A DNA stretch of 20,505 bases from the NCBI GenBank assembly GCA_031556525.1, contig JAVBSS010000046.1, positions 1 through 20,505 of the forward strand. Reading direction: 5' to 3'. Within the stretch, counting starts at the first letter, position 1, and every line of letters begins with the position of its first letter. A program made the translations under genes and the position numbers. Below the pieces are notes generated by a model, which saw only the letters and a program-made list of their open reading frames with translations, searched no databases and was not told where the DNA came from. The DNA is from JAVBSN01 sp031556525. Its GTDB lineage: Bacteria > Bacillota > Clostridia > Lachnospirales > Lachnospiraceae. This document shows positions 1 to 6,630 of the stretch, one piece after another.

Positions 1-10
1 GGAGGCAAAG

Positions 11-1372
11 ATGGAAAATAATGAGGCAATCATAAAGAAAGAACAACCTTATAATGAAATGGCAGAGCAATCTGTTATTGGAGCTATGCTTCTAGATAGA
101 GATGTAATTGGAGATGTAGCAGATATACTTAATAAGGATGATTTCTATAATAATAGATATGGTGTGCTATACGATAATATGGTAGAGCTATCAAAGGAAG
201 GTAAGCCAGTAGATTTGGTAACTCTAAGTGATAGATTAAAGAGTAAGAATATACCTGATATTATTAGTAGCCCAGAATATATAAGGGAAATAATTATGAA
301 TGTCCCTACATCTGCTAATGCTAAACAATATGCGCAGATAGTTAAAGATAAATCTACATTAAGAAACTTTATCAAGCTAACAGAGGGCTTAACTAGCTCA
401 GCATATGCAGGACAGGATAAAGTAGATAACATAATTGAAATAGCAGAAAAGGATATGATGGAGCTTGCTAGAACAAGAGGTGCAGCAAGTGATATAGTTC
501 CTATTGAAGATATAGTTATAAAAGTATTAGATCAGATAGATGAAGCATCAAAGACTAAAGGAAGAGTAACAGGACTTCCAACAGGATTTCTAGATTTGGA
601 TGATGCATTAACAGGATTACATCCATCACAACTTGTACTTGTAGCAGCAAGACCAGCCATGGGAAAGACAGCATTTGTACTTAACATTGCGCATTATGTT
701 GCAACTAAGAAGGATGTACCATGTGCTATATTTAGTCTGGAGATGCCTAGTGACCAATTAGTAAAACGTTTAATGTCTATGGATTCTATGGTAGAAGCTA
801 GGTCAATAAATACAGGTAATTTACAAGGAACTGAATTAGAAATGGTTCTTGACAGTGCAGATAACATTGTTAAATCAAAATTATACATAGACGATTCATC
901 TAGTTTAACATTAGGTGCATTAAGAAGTAAATGTAGAAAATTAAAGCAAAATCATGATATTGGTTTAGTTGTGATTGACTACCTTCAATTAATGGAAGGT
1001 AATGCAAGAACTGAATCAAGACAACAACAAATTTCAGAATTATCAAGAGGACTTAAGAACTTAGCTAGAGAATTACAGATACCAGTTATTGCTTTGTCGC
1101 AGCTAAGCCGTGCGGCAGATGCAAGACCTGATCATAGACCAGTATTATCTGACCTTAGAGAGTCAGGAGCAATTGAGCAGGATGCGGATATCGTTATGTT
1201 TATATTCAGAGAGGGTTATTATAGAAGTGATGAACCTGTAGATGAAGAAGAACAAAAACGTAGAGAGCGTTCGGCAGAAGTAATTGTAGCTAAGAACAGA
1301 GCTGGAGCAACAGGAACAATACCACTTACGTGGTTAGGAGAATATACTAAGTTCCAAAATGCAGAGAGGTAA
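11..1372 (+). CDS. dnaB: Replicative DNA helicase DnaB
   Basis: This is the hexameric helicase that unwinds DNA at the replication fork and recruits primase. The 453-residue length is typical. The N-terminal DnaB domain (about residues 12-115, beginning around EQSVIGAMLLD) is followed by a linker and a RecA-like ATPase domain from about residue 185. The Walker A motif ARPAMGKT lies at residues 213-220 and the Walker B stretch VVIDYLQLM centres on D323. The arginine-rich SRGLKNLARELQIPVIALSQLSR region and the C-terminal AKNRAGATG segment are also family hallmarks. The ATG at 11 follows a strong GGAGG at the very edge of the window, so the start is secure, and upstream genes of the operon are cut off. 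No intein or frameshift is visible. A vanZ-like remnant begins 4 bases after the stop, which suggests former co-transcription. Confidence 0.98.
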   Translation: MENNEAIIKKEQPYNEMAEQSVIGAMLLDRDVIGDVADILNKDDFYNNRYGVLYDNMVELSKEGKPVDLVTLSDRLKSKNIPDIISSPEYIREIIMNVPTSANAKQYAQIVKDKSTLRNFIKLTEGLTSSAYAGQDKVDNIIEIAEKDMMELARTRGAASDIVPIEDIVIKVLDQIDEASKTKGRVTGLPTGFLDLDDALTGLHPSQLVLVAARPAMGKTAFVLNIAHYVATKKDVPCAIFSLEMPSDQLVKRLMSMDSMVEARSINTGNLQGTELEMVLDSADNIVKSKLYIDDSSSLTLGALRSKCRKLKQNHDIGLVVIDYLQLMEGNARTESRQQQISELSRGLKNLARELQIPVIALSQLSRAADARPDHRPVLSDLRESGAIEQDADIVMFIFREGYYRSDEPVDEEEQKRRERSAEVIVAKNRAGATGTIPLTWLGEYTKFQNAER

Positions 1373-1376
1373 GCGG

Positions 1377-1629
1377 ATGAAGAAAGAGCATCGCCACTTA
1401 TTGCATAATATTTTACTATATTCTATGTTGACTTTTTATATAGTATTTCTATTTGCAATATTGTTTAGGACTAAGCATCCAGCAAGATCTCTTAACATAG
1501 TGCCGTTTCATTCAATAATGGATTATTTATTTAGTGACAATATTAATTACAAGAGTGTTTGCGATAAGTAACGTGGTAGGCAAAATAGGGCGAAGGTTCG
1601 CTCTATTTTTATGTAATAAAATTATTTGA
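1377..1629 (+). pseudogene. Frameshifted, truncated VanZ-like membrane protein remnant
   Basis: From the ATG at 1377 (GAGAGG 7 bases upstream, at 1364-1369) the frame encodes 64 residues and stops at 1569-1571. It has a basic N terminus, one hydrophobic helix (about residues 10-31), then FRTK and SLNIVPFHSIMDYL, which matches the start of VanZ-family proteins (SxNLIPF then a short linker). VanZ proteins normally continue with NxxGN and several more helices, for about 150 residues in all. Here the conserved continuation appears in the +1 frame: from about 1546 that frame reads ISNVVGKI about 17 residues after the IVPF motif, the expected distance. It then runs into the terminator hairpin and stops at 1627-1629. 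I read this as a frameshift near 1540-1555 plus loss of the C-terminal half. The alternative is a genuine short single-helix protein. VanZ assignment is by motif recognition only. Confidence 0.6.
1582..1610 (+). terminator. Intrinsic terminator after dnaB / vanZ remnant
   Basis: AAAATAGGGCGA (1582-1593) pairs with TCGCTCTATTTT (1598-1609), with one G-T pair, across a very short loop, and the pairing runs into a T-run. It ends transcription from dnaB before the toxin-antitoxin module. Confidence 0.75.
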
Positions 1630-1653
1630 TGATGAAATATTGTAAAAAAATGA

Positions 1654-1681
1654 TTGCATGACATACGGTGTATAAGATAAT
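1654..1681 (+). promoter_or_regulatory. Possible promoter of the toxin-antitoxin operon
   Basis: TTGCAT (1654-1659) and GATAAT (1676-1681) are separated by 16 bases. A second, perfect TATAAT box lies at 1684-1689 but has no good -35 partner. Either could serve; both lie just upstream of the inverted repeat at 1710-1735, so a bound repressor would sit over the early transcribed region. Confidence 0.4.
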
Positions 1682-1709
1682 AGTATAATTTTATGGTAAT
1701 AATCTTTAC

Positions 1710-1735
1710 AAATGTTATCGTATATGATAACATTT
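1710..1735. promoter_or_regulatory. Perfect inverted repeat, probable antitoxin operator
   Basis: AAATGTTATC (1710-1719) and GATAACATTT (1726-1735) are exact reverse complements around a 6-base centre. The site lies between the likely promoter and the toxin gene. HigA-type antitoxins with an XRE helix-turn-helix commonly repress their own operon through such palindromes, so this is the natural binding site for the product of 2113-2397. Binding itself is inferred. Confidence 0.65.
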
Positions 1736-1748
1736 AATTAAAGAAGGA

Positions 1749-2120
1749 GTGAAAATAATTTTTGAAATTGATTTTTATCAAAAAGAAAATGGAAGGATTC
1801 CAGTAAAAGATTTCTTGTTCACATTATCCCCTAAATTAAGGGCAAAAGCATTTAGTGATATAGAATTATTGAAGAATCATGGAAATGAGTTAAGAGAACC
1901 TTATGTTAAGTCTATTAAAGGTAAAGAAAATAAAGGGTTATATGAGCTAAGAATTAAGTTTTCTAATGATATAGCACGAATATTTTATTTTACATATTAT
2001 AATAATAAGTACATATTACTACATGGTTTTATAAAGAAGACAAGATCTACGCCGCCAAAAGAGATTAAAAGAGCGTTGAAGTATATGGAAGATTATAAAA
2101 GGAGGGCTGAAGATGAATAA
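1749..2120 (+). CDS. RelE/HigB-type toxin, Gp49-like (DUF891) family
   Basis: Toxin of a type II toxin-antitoxin pair; members of this family are small basic mRNA-cleaving RNases. The sequence matches the Gp49-like pattern throughout: EIDFYQKENGRIPVKDFL at the start, IELLKNHGNELREPYVKSIKG, LYELRIKFSNDIARIFYF, LLHGFIKKT, then TPPKEIKRA and a basic tail. The length of about 120 residues is normal. The start is unusual. The only standard start codon in frame is GTG at 1749, but it overlaps the Shine-Dalgarno sequence AAGGAG (1744-1749). Spacing and family alignment both point to ATA at 1755 or ATT at 1758 as the true start. The stop overlaps the antitoxin start by 8 bases, so the two genes are translationally linked, toxin first as in higBA. 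The in vivo target is unknown. Confidence 0.87.
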   Translation: MKIIFEIDFYQKENGRIPVKDFLFTLSPKLRAKAFSDIELLKNHGNELREPYVKSIKGKENKGLYELRIKFSNDIARIFYFTYYNNKYILLHGFIKKTRSTPPKEIKRALKYMEDYKRRAEDE

Positions 2121-2397
2121 ACCAAGTGTTTCTTTTGATAATATTAAAAATGATTTAATGTTAGATGAAGAGTTTAGGGAAGAATATGAAAAGTTACAGC
2201 CACGATATGAAATAATTTCTCAGATAATAGAAGCAAGAAAAGAAAAAAATATGACACAGTCTGATTTAGCAAAGAAATTAGGAACACAAAAATCTAATAT
2301 TTCTAGGTTAGAAAGTGGGAATTATAATCCAAGTCTTGATTTTTTAATTAAGGTAGCTCATGGTTTGGGAAAAGATTTAAAAATTAAAATGCATTAA
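2113..2397 (+). CDS. HigA-type antitoxin, XRE helix-turn-helix
   Basis: Antitoxin partner of the preceding toxin: it should bind and neutralise the toxin and repress the operon at the 1710-1735 palindrome. The N-terminal 45 residues (FDNIKNDLMLDEEFREEYEK and following) resemble the toxin-contacting segment of such antitoxins. A cro/C1-type helix-turn-helix follows at about residues 46-94, with MTQSDLAKKLGTQKSNISRLE as helices 2-3 and NPSLDFLIKVAHGLG behind. The 94-residue length is usual. GGAGG at 2101-2105 lies 7 bases before the ATG at 2113 and gives a much better initiation signal than the toxin has, consistent with antitoxin being made in excess. The gene ends just before a strong terminator. 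Confidence 0.88.
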   Translation: MNKPSVSFDNIKNDLMLDEEFREEYEKLQPRYEIISQIIEARKEKNMTQSDLAKKLGTQKSNISRLESGNYNPSLDFLIKVAHGLGKDLKIKMH

Positions 2398-2427
2398 TTA
2401 TAGTAATGCTAAATTATATTCACAAAG

Positions 2428-2455
2428 AAAACAGGGCAAAATATTGCCCTGTTTT
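2428..2455. terminator. Bidirectional terminator between antitoxin and convergent gene
   Basis: AAAACAGGGCAA (2428-2439) pairs perfectly over 12 bases with TTGCCCTGTTTT (2444-2455) around a 4-base AATA loop. T-runs occur on both strands, so it can terminate both the toxin-antitoxin operon and the minus-strand gene ending at 2471. Confidence 0.85.
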
Positions 2456-2470
2456 TGCTATATAGTTATA

Positions 2471-3583
2471 TTATCCCATTGAAGCAAACAAAGCAGCTAT
2501 TTCATCAGCGGAAAGTTGCTTGTTAGGGTCACCACTAAGATCTGGCATAGATAGTGGTTCAGGTTCTGCAACAGGCTCTTCTACAACAGGTTCTGTTGTA
2601 ACAAGGGTTGGACCAGCAGCAAATAGTGCAGCAATGTCATCAGCCGAAAGTTGTTTGTTAGGGTCACCACTAAGGTCAGGTATAGGAAGTGGTTCAGGTT
2701 CTGCAATAGGCTCTTCTACAACAGGTTCTGTTGTAACAAGGGTTGGACCAGCAGCAAATAGTGCAGCAATGTCATCAGCAGAAAGTTGTTTGTTAGGGTC
2801 GCCACTAAGGTCTGGCATAGGTAGTGGTTCTGGTTCTGTAACTGATGATTCTATAGTAGGTTCTTCTACAATAGGTTCTTCCATAATAGATTGTTCAATA
2901 GTAACAACAGGTTCTTCAATGATAGGAGCTTCAACAACAGGTGGCTCAACTATAGGAGTTGGTTCTTTTGTAATGGTTTGCTCAGTTACAATCATTGGTT
3001 CTTTTATAATAACGGGTTCAGTTTTAATACTAATATTATTAAGTGCATCTATTAATTCTTCATTAGAGGTATGAGCTTGGTCAAATCCTTCTATACATAT
3101 ATTTGATAAAGAACCTTTAGCATCGTGTATAGAACTTATTAACTTATTAGTGTTAGAATCATTATATTTAATAAGTATCTTAGTTGATTTTCCTTGAGCA
3201 GATGAAAGGTTATCTAAAGTACTAATAAGTTGTTGATTATTTTCAGCATTTTCCTTAGTCATAGCATCTATACTTTGATAAGACTTCTTAGTATAAGTAT
3301 AGATGGCCTTACTAAGAGTTGTGTGATTGCTATTAATGGTCTCAAGGTTAGAGGAAATATCGTGTAAACCATTTCGTAACTGCATCTTATTGGATGTATC
3401 TATACTATTAATTAGATTGTATATATTAGTTAGAAAGAAATACGCAGTCGCTAAGAATATAGCAGTCGCGAGCACGATAACAATGATATATTTGTTGTAT
3501 CTTATTAAGCAGTATAATAAGATGATAAATGTTGCTAAAAATGAAATCCCTGAAAGCACAAAGGCATTGCTTTTATTTTTCAT
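2471..3583 (-). CDS. Unrecognised membrane protein with FliM-like tandem peptide repeats
   Basis: I do not recognise this 370-residue protein as a named family. Two hydrophobic helices (about residues 8-27 and 31-54) anchor it with a short connector. Residues 60-185 are polar and probably helical or coiled-coil, rich in Asn, Ser and Thr. Residues 188-249 are Pro/Glu/Val/Ile-rich with many EP pairs and probably extended. Residues 250-370 are three copies of a 45-residue unit (the last cut to 31), each with PDLSGDPNKQLSADDIAALF. The LSxD(D/E)IAALF core resembles the FliM/FliY N-terminal peptide (LSQxEIDALL) that binds phosphorylated CheY. The start at 3583 is supported by GGGGGAGG (complement of 3591-3597) 7 bases away. 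The gene stands alone, ending at the shared terminator. Role is unknown; a membrane-tethered docking protein for a CheY-like or other partner is a guess. No flagellar or chemotaxis gene is in the window. Confidence 0.75.
   Translation of the reverse strand: MKNKSNAFVLSGISFLATFIILLYCLIRYNKYIIVIVLATAIFLATAYFFLTNIYNLINSIDTSNKMQLRNGLHDISSNLETINSNHTTLSKAIYTYTKKSYQSIDAMTKENAENNQQLISTLDNLSSAQGKSTKILIKYNDSNTNKLISSIHDAKGSLSNICIEGFDQAHTSNEELIDALNNISIKTEPVIIKEPMIVTEQTITKEPTPIVEPPVVEAPIIEEPVVTIEQSIMEEPIVEEPTIESSVTEPEPLPMPDLSGDPNKQLSADDIAALFAAGPTLVTTEPVVEEPIAEPEPLPIPDLSGDPNKQLSADDIAALFAAGPTLVTTEPVVEEPVAEPEPLSMPDLSGDPNKQLSADEIAALFASMG
2474..2836 (-). repeat. 135-bp tandem repeat, 2.7 copies, inside the gene
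   Basis: Copies lie at 2702-2836, 2567-2701 and 2474-2566 (the last truncated by the stop). The period is exactly 135 bases: the same GAAAG-TTG(C/T)T segment recurs at 2515, 2650 and 2785. Copies one and two are nearly identical even at silent positions, for example over the segment encoding GPTLVTTEPVVEEP, indicating recent duplication or ongoing gene conversion. Confidence 0.9.
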
Positions 3584-3645
3584 GTGGTAACCTCCCCCGA
3601 ATATTAAGAATTCATATAAAGACGATAATACAATCTTTTCAGTGG

Positions 3646-3782
3646 TCTCGAAAATACCTCGACCAATTGCAAGATATGTCTACGACTAAGCTCGACACTA
3701 CCTCGCTAAGTTCTCTGACTATCGCCAAGTACTTGTGGTAACACCATATCCACTAGATTCGATAATACCTTGCCAAGTACTC
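3646..3782. repeat. Cluster of three dispersed intergenic repeat copies
   Basis: Three related segments follow the consensus YTCGANNNTACCTYGNYAAG, starting at 3647 (CTCGAAAATACCTCGACCAA), 3691 (CTCGACACTACCTCGCTAAG) and 3758 (TTCGATAATACCTTGCCAAG). GCCAAGTACT also recurs exactly at 3724-3733 and 3772-3781. The local base composition is less AT-rich than the surrounding intergenic DNA. A further copy lies more than 11 kb away at 15054-15114. No open reading frame fits it, and function is unknown. Confidence 0.65.
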
Positions 3783-3837
3783 ATAGTATACCTTAATTTT
3801 GAGGGTTTGAAAAGACTGCAATATCCATATATGTAAA

Positions 3838-3857
3838 GAATATTCGCAAGAATATTT
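3838..3857. other. Small hairpin with GCAA loop upstream of amidase operon
   Basis: AATATTC (3839-3845) and GAATATT (3850-3856) are exact complements around a GCAA tetraloop. There is no T-run after it on either strand, so it is not a convincing terminator. It lies about 50 bases upstream of the -10 box and could equally be a protein-binding site. Confidence 0.35.
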
Positions 3858-3906
3858 AGTGTATAAGGAATGATGATATATAAACTAGCATTTTTATTAA
3901 TGTAAT

Positions 3907-3914
3907 GATATAAT
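3907..3914 (+). promoter_or_regulatory. Extended -10 promoter for the amidase operon
   Basis: TGATATAAT (TGN followed by a perfect TATAAT at 3909-3914) lies 28 bases before the amidase ATG. The -35 region is poor, as is common for extended -10 promoters. Confidence 0.5.
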
Positions 3915-3942
3915 ATAGCAAGATTTTACAAGGGGAATTATT

Positions 3943-5328
3943 ATGAACGAAGAAAATATAAAAGAAGAAATAGAAGAAACGAAAAATAAACCGGTAATAA
4001 TTATAGCGGTGTTAACATTTTTGGCGCTTATAGCAGTTGTTGCAATAGGTGCAGTTGTGCTAATACTAATTAATATAAATGTTAGCATAAATGCGCTTAA
4101 TAAGGCAAAGGAAGAATACATATCACTTATGAAAGATGTATATATTTCAGAAGAAGACCAAGGCACATATGATGACTTATTGGGACAGTTAGAGGAAGCA
4201 ATTGACGAAGAGAAGGTTTCTCGTGGTAAAGAAATAGTTGTAGATTTAGATGTTTTAGTAGCAAATGTAGTGAAAAAAAGTAATCAGATAGGGGAGATAA
4301 TACCTGTCTATAACAGCTATGAAGACTCATTTAAAGAATACGTTTTTGACGATGATAGTAAAGATGTATATGATGAAAATATGGAACAATTAGGAGAAGC
4401 CATTGAACAAGTAGATGTAGATACAGCACAAAAAATAGTTAGTGATATGACTATATTTGGGGACGAACTTAGAGAATCAAGTAGTAAAATAGTAAGTGAA
4501 TTATATAATAAATACATTAAAGCAGATTTAACTAGTATAACTAGTAGCGAGCAAAAAGATTTAAATGAATACAAAAATGATGCAAAATATTTTATGGATA
4601 ATGCACAATATGCTAGTGCCAATGAGCAGTTAGAGAAATGGCAGGAGATAATTCTAATTGTAGAAGAGAGAAATATCTTAATGAAAATGCCAGGATATGG
4701 GAAAACTGTAGTTATAGATGCAGGGCATCAAGGAAAAGGCAATACAGAGGATGAACCAGTAGGACCTGGTGCTACAGAAACTAAGGACAAGGTTGCAGCA
4801 GGAACAACAGGTGTTGCAACAGGAATACCCGAATACGAATTAACATTGGATGTTGCAAAAATGCTTGAGGAAGAATTGTTGGCAAGAGGATATAATGTAA
4901 TTATGATTAGAGAAAGTCATGAGGTAAATATCAGTAATGCTGAGAGGGCTGAGGTGGCGAATAATGCTAATGCAGATGCATTTATTAGAATCCATGCCAA
5001 TGGAGATGCCAATCAAGATGTTTCAGGAATACTTACAATGTGTCAAACTGCAAACAATCCATATTGTGGTAACATATATGAATCAAGTAGAAAGTTATCG
5101 GGATGTGTAGTAGAAGAAATGGTTAAGGCTACAGGCGGTAATAATAGAGGCGTGTTAGAGACTGATGATATGAGTGGAATAAATTGGTGTAAAGTACCAG
5201 TAACTATAGTAGAAATGGGATTTATGAGTAATCCAACAGAGGACGAACTTATGTCTAAGAATGAATATAGGATTAAGTTAGTTCAAGGTATGGCAAATGG
5301 GCTGGATTCATATTTTACTGAAAATTAG
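3943..5328 (+). CDS. Membrane-anchored N-acetylmuramoyl-L-alanine amidase (Amidase_3)
   Basis: Zinc amidase that cuts the bond between N-acetylmuramic acid and L-alanine in peptidoglycan, here tethered outside the membrane. Residues 1-17 are charged and cytosolic. One long hydrophobic helix spans about 18-44, without a signal-peptidase site. A 200-residue acidic helical region (45-245) rich in E/D/K follows, probably a coiled-coil stalk. The Amidase_3 domain runs 253-461. Expected zinc ligands are present: H262 in VIDAGHQG, E299 in EYELTLD, and H351 in IRIHANGD, plus the catalytic glutamate E424 in VEMGFMSN. The domain is therefore probably active. The ATG at 3943 follows AAGGGGA (3930-3936) at good spacing. 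The gene heads an apparent operon: the next gene starts 15 bases after its stop. Cell-wall remodelling during division or sporulation is a plausible role, but there is no targeting domain to say which. Confidence 0.9.
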   Translation: MNEENIKEEIEETKNKPVIIIAVLTFLALIAVVAIGAVVLILININVSINALNKAKEEYISLMKDVYISEEDQGTYDDLLGQLEEAIDEEKVSRGKEIVVDLDVLVANVVKKSNQIGEIIPVYNSYEDSFKEYVFDDDSKDVYDENMEQLGEAIEQVDVDTAQKIVSDMTIFGDELRESSSKIVSELYNKYIKADLTSITSSEQKDLNEYKNDAKYFMDNAQYASANEQLEKWQEIILIVEERNILMKMPGYGKTVVIDAGHQGKGNTEDEPVGPGATETKDKVAAGTTGVATGIPEYELTLDVAKMLEEELLARGYNVIMIRESHEVNISNAERAEVANNANADAFIRIHANGDANQDVSGILTMCQTANNPYCGNIYESSRKLSGCVVEEMVKATGGNNRGVLETDDMSGINWCKVPVTIVEMGFMSNPTEDELMSKNEYRIKLVQGMANGLDSYFTEN

Positions 5329-5343
5329 AAATGGGTTATATAG

Positions 5344-6624
5344 ATGAGTGATATTCAAATTATAGGAAAGATAATTATAGGAATAATGGTAGCCGTATGC
5401 GATATGAGTATATGGCTATTTCTGTTAAAACCAAAATGTAAAAGATATATAGTGTGTTTAGGGGAATTTACTATTGTAATGTGCTCTAAGATACTACCAA
5501 TAATAAGTATAAAAAATAATCAGATGCTATTAAGTGTAATACTATTAGCATTAACGGTTATGTCATATACGTTGGTATTAGTATTTGCAGAAGGCGGGAA
5601 GATAAAGAATCTTCTGAAATATGAGATATATGGAAATGTTTTTGTTATGGTTCAAATGTTTTTTGGCGGAATATTTACACAAACAGTAATACCTACAGAA
5701 AGCGAACAGATTAGAGATGTAAGCGATTTGATTTTATATGTGATAATAAATGGACTAATAATAGCATCAGGGGCGGCAGCAGGATTCTTTATGGTAAGAT
5801 GGATGCTACCTAAAGAATCGGAAAGTGATAGTATAATTAAATATATATTAAGCCTTATAAATATATATTTGTTAACAGGAGTAATGGGACTAAATATAAA
5901 TTGGTTTTCTGCACAATATCATAGAGATCATTTACAGTTTGCCATTATAACATCAGGAATAATTGTAATAGAATTAATTATTGTGAGGACTATATTTAGA
6001 GCTATAGACAGACATAACATTAGAAAAGAAAAAGCAAAGTTATCAAAGATAATCAGTACACATTATGAATATTATAAACAGTTGGAAGAATTAGAAGATA
6101 ACGACGAAGATTATGTTAATACTCTAAGACCGATGATAGATGAAGAAGCATTTATACCAGATAAATACAGAATAGAGACAAATATTCAGTCGACAAATAG
6201 TAAGATAATAGATACATTATTTCATTTTCAGGGAAGTATATGCAGAAATGAAAACATTTCTCTAGAGGTTGTAAGTTGCGATATGACAACATTGGGAATT
6301 AGTGAAGATGCAATAGTAACAGTATTTGGATATATAATTAATAACGCTGTTAGTGTTAATAAGGATGTACAACAAGAAAAGTATATTAAAGTTAGAATAG
6401 AGGAAGTAAATAAAAACATTATAATAATAGCAGAAAGTGCTAAGCCACAGAAATACAACCCTAACAAATTAGGATACTTTGGTAACAAAGAAGACAAGCG
6501 ATTAAATAGAAATAACTACAACATAATTACAAACATATTAAAGGCATATAATGGAGTGATTGAAATGATAAATGAAGAAATGAACTTTAGTGTAAATATA
6601 GTTATGCCAATAAGAAAAGGTTGA
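5344..6624 (+). CDS. AgrC-like GHKL membrane sensor, probably a pseudokinase
   Basis: A 426-residue protein with about six or seven hydrophobic helices within residues 5-220, then a charged linker (about 225-260) and a C-terminal domain laid out like the GHKL ATPase of AgrC-type sensor kinases. The N box is recognisable (FGYIINNAV, N333/N334). The end of the fold is too (NIITNILKAYNGVIEM then FSVNIVMP), corresponding to the usual GLxxVxxIxxKYxG followed by FxVxIxLP. Key features are missing: no histidine in a RHDxxNH-type phosphoacceptor motif, and no glycine-rich ATP-lid motifs where the family has GxGxG; KLGYFGNKED and RNNYN occupy these places. No response regulator is nearby. Start at 5344 has only a weak GGG upstream and probably depends on coupling to the amidase gene 15 bases before. 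It may sense or scaffold without phosphorylating. The family call is moderate, the pseudokinase reading an inference. Confidence 0.65.
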   Translation: MSDIQIIGKIIIGIMVAVCDMSIWLFLLKPKCKRYIVCLGEFTIVMCSKILPIISIKNNQMLLSVILLALTVMSYTLVLVFAEGGKIKNLLKYEIYGNVFVMVQMFFGGIFTQTVIPTESEQIRDVSDLILYVIINGLIIASGAAAGFFMVRWMLPKESESDSIIKYILSLINIYLLTGVMGLNINWFSAQYHRDHLQFAIITSGIIVIELIIVRTIFRAIDRHNIRKEKAKLSKIISTHYEYYKQLEELEDNDEDYVNTLRPMIDEEAFIPDKYRIETNIQSTNSKIIDTLFHFQGSICRNENISLEVVSCDMTTLGISEDAIVTVFGYIINNAVSVNKDVQQEKYIKVRIEEVNKNIIIIAESAKPQKYNPNKLGYFGNKEDKRLNRNNYNIITNILKAYNGVIEMINEEMNFSVNIVMPIRKG

Positions 6625-6630
6625 TTTAAC

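Larger units (their letters stand above)
3584..3942. other. 359-base non-coding region between divergent genes
   Basis: No credible gene is present. It holds, in order: the ribosome-binding site of the minus-strand gene (3591-3597), an intergenic repeat cluster (3646-3782), a short GCAA-looped hairpin (3838-3857) and the extended -10 promoter of the amidase operon (3907-3914). I found no clear promoter for the minus-strand gene. Confidence 0.7.

Noticed and set aside
1527..1733. Minus-strand open frame over the dnaB/toxin gap
   Set aside because: It lies over the vanZ remnant, the terminator and the toxin promoter, with no recognisable domain and no ribosome site.
2520..3074. Plus-strand open frame opposite the repeat gene, glycine/serine-rich
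   Set aside because: It mirrors the 135-bp repeats of the minus-strand gene and has no ribosome site. The minus-strand frame has membrane helices, a good ribosome site and a terminator.
3529..3741. Plus-strand open frame across the start of the minus-strand gene and the repeat cluster
   Set aside because: Composition looks non-coding, it covers the ribosome site of the opposite gene and no initiation signal precedes it.
3646..3782. CRISPR array
   Set aside because: The copies are divergent, irregularly spaced, and not separated by uniform unique spacers. No cas gene is present.
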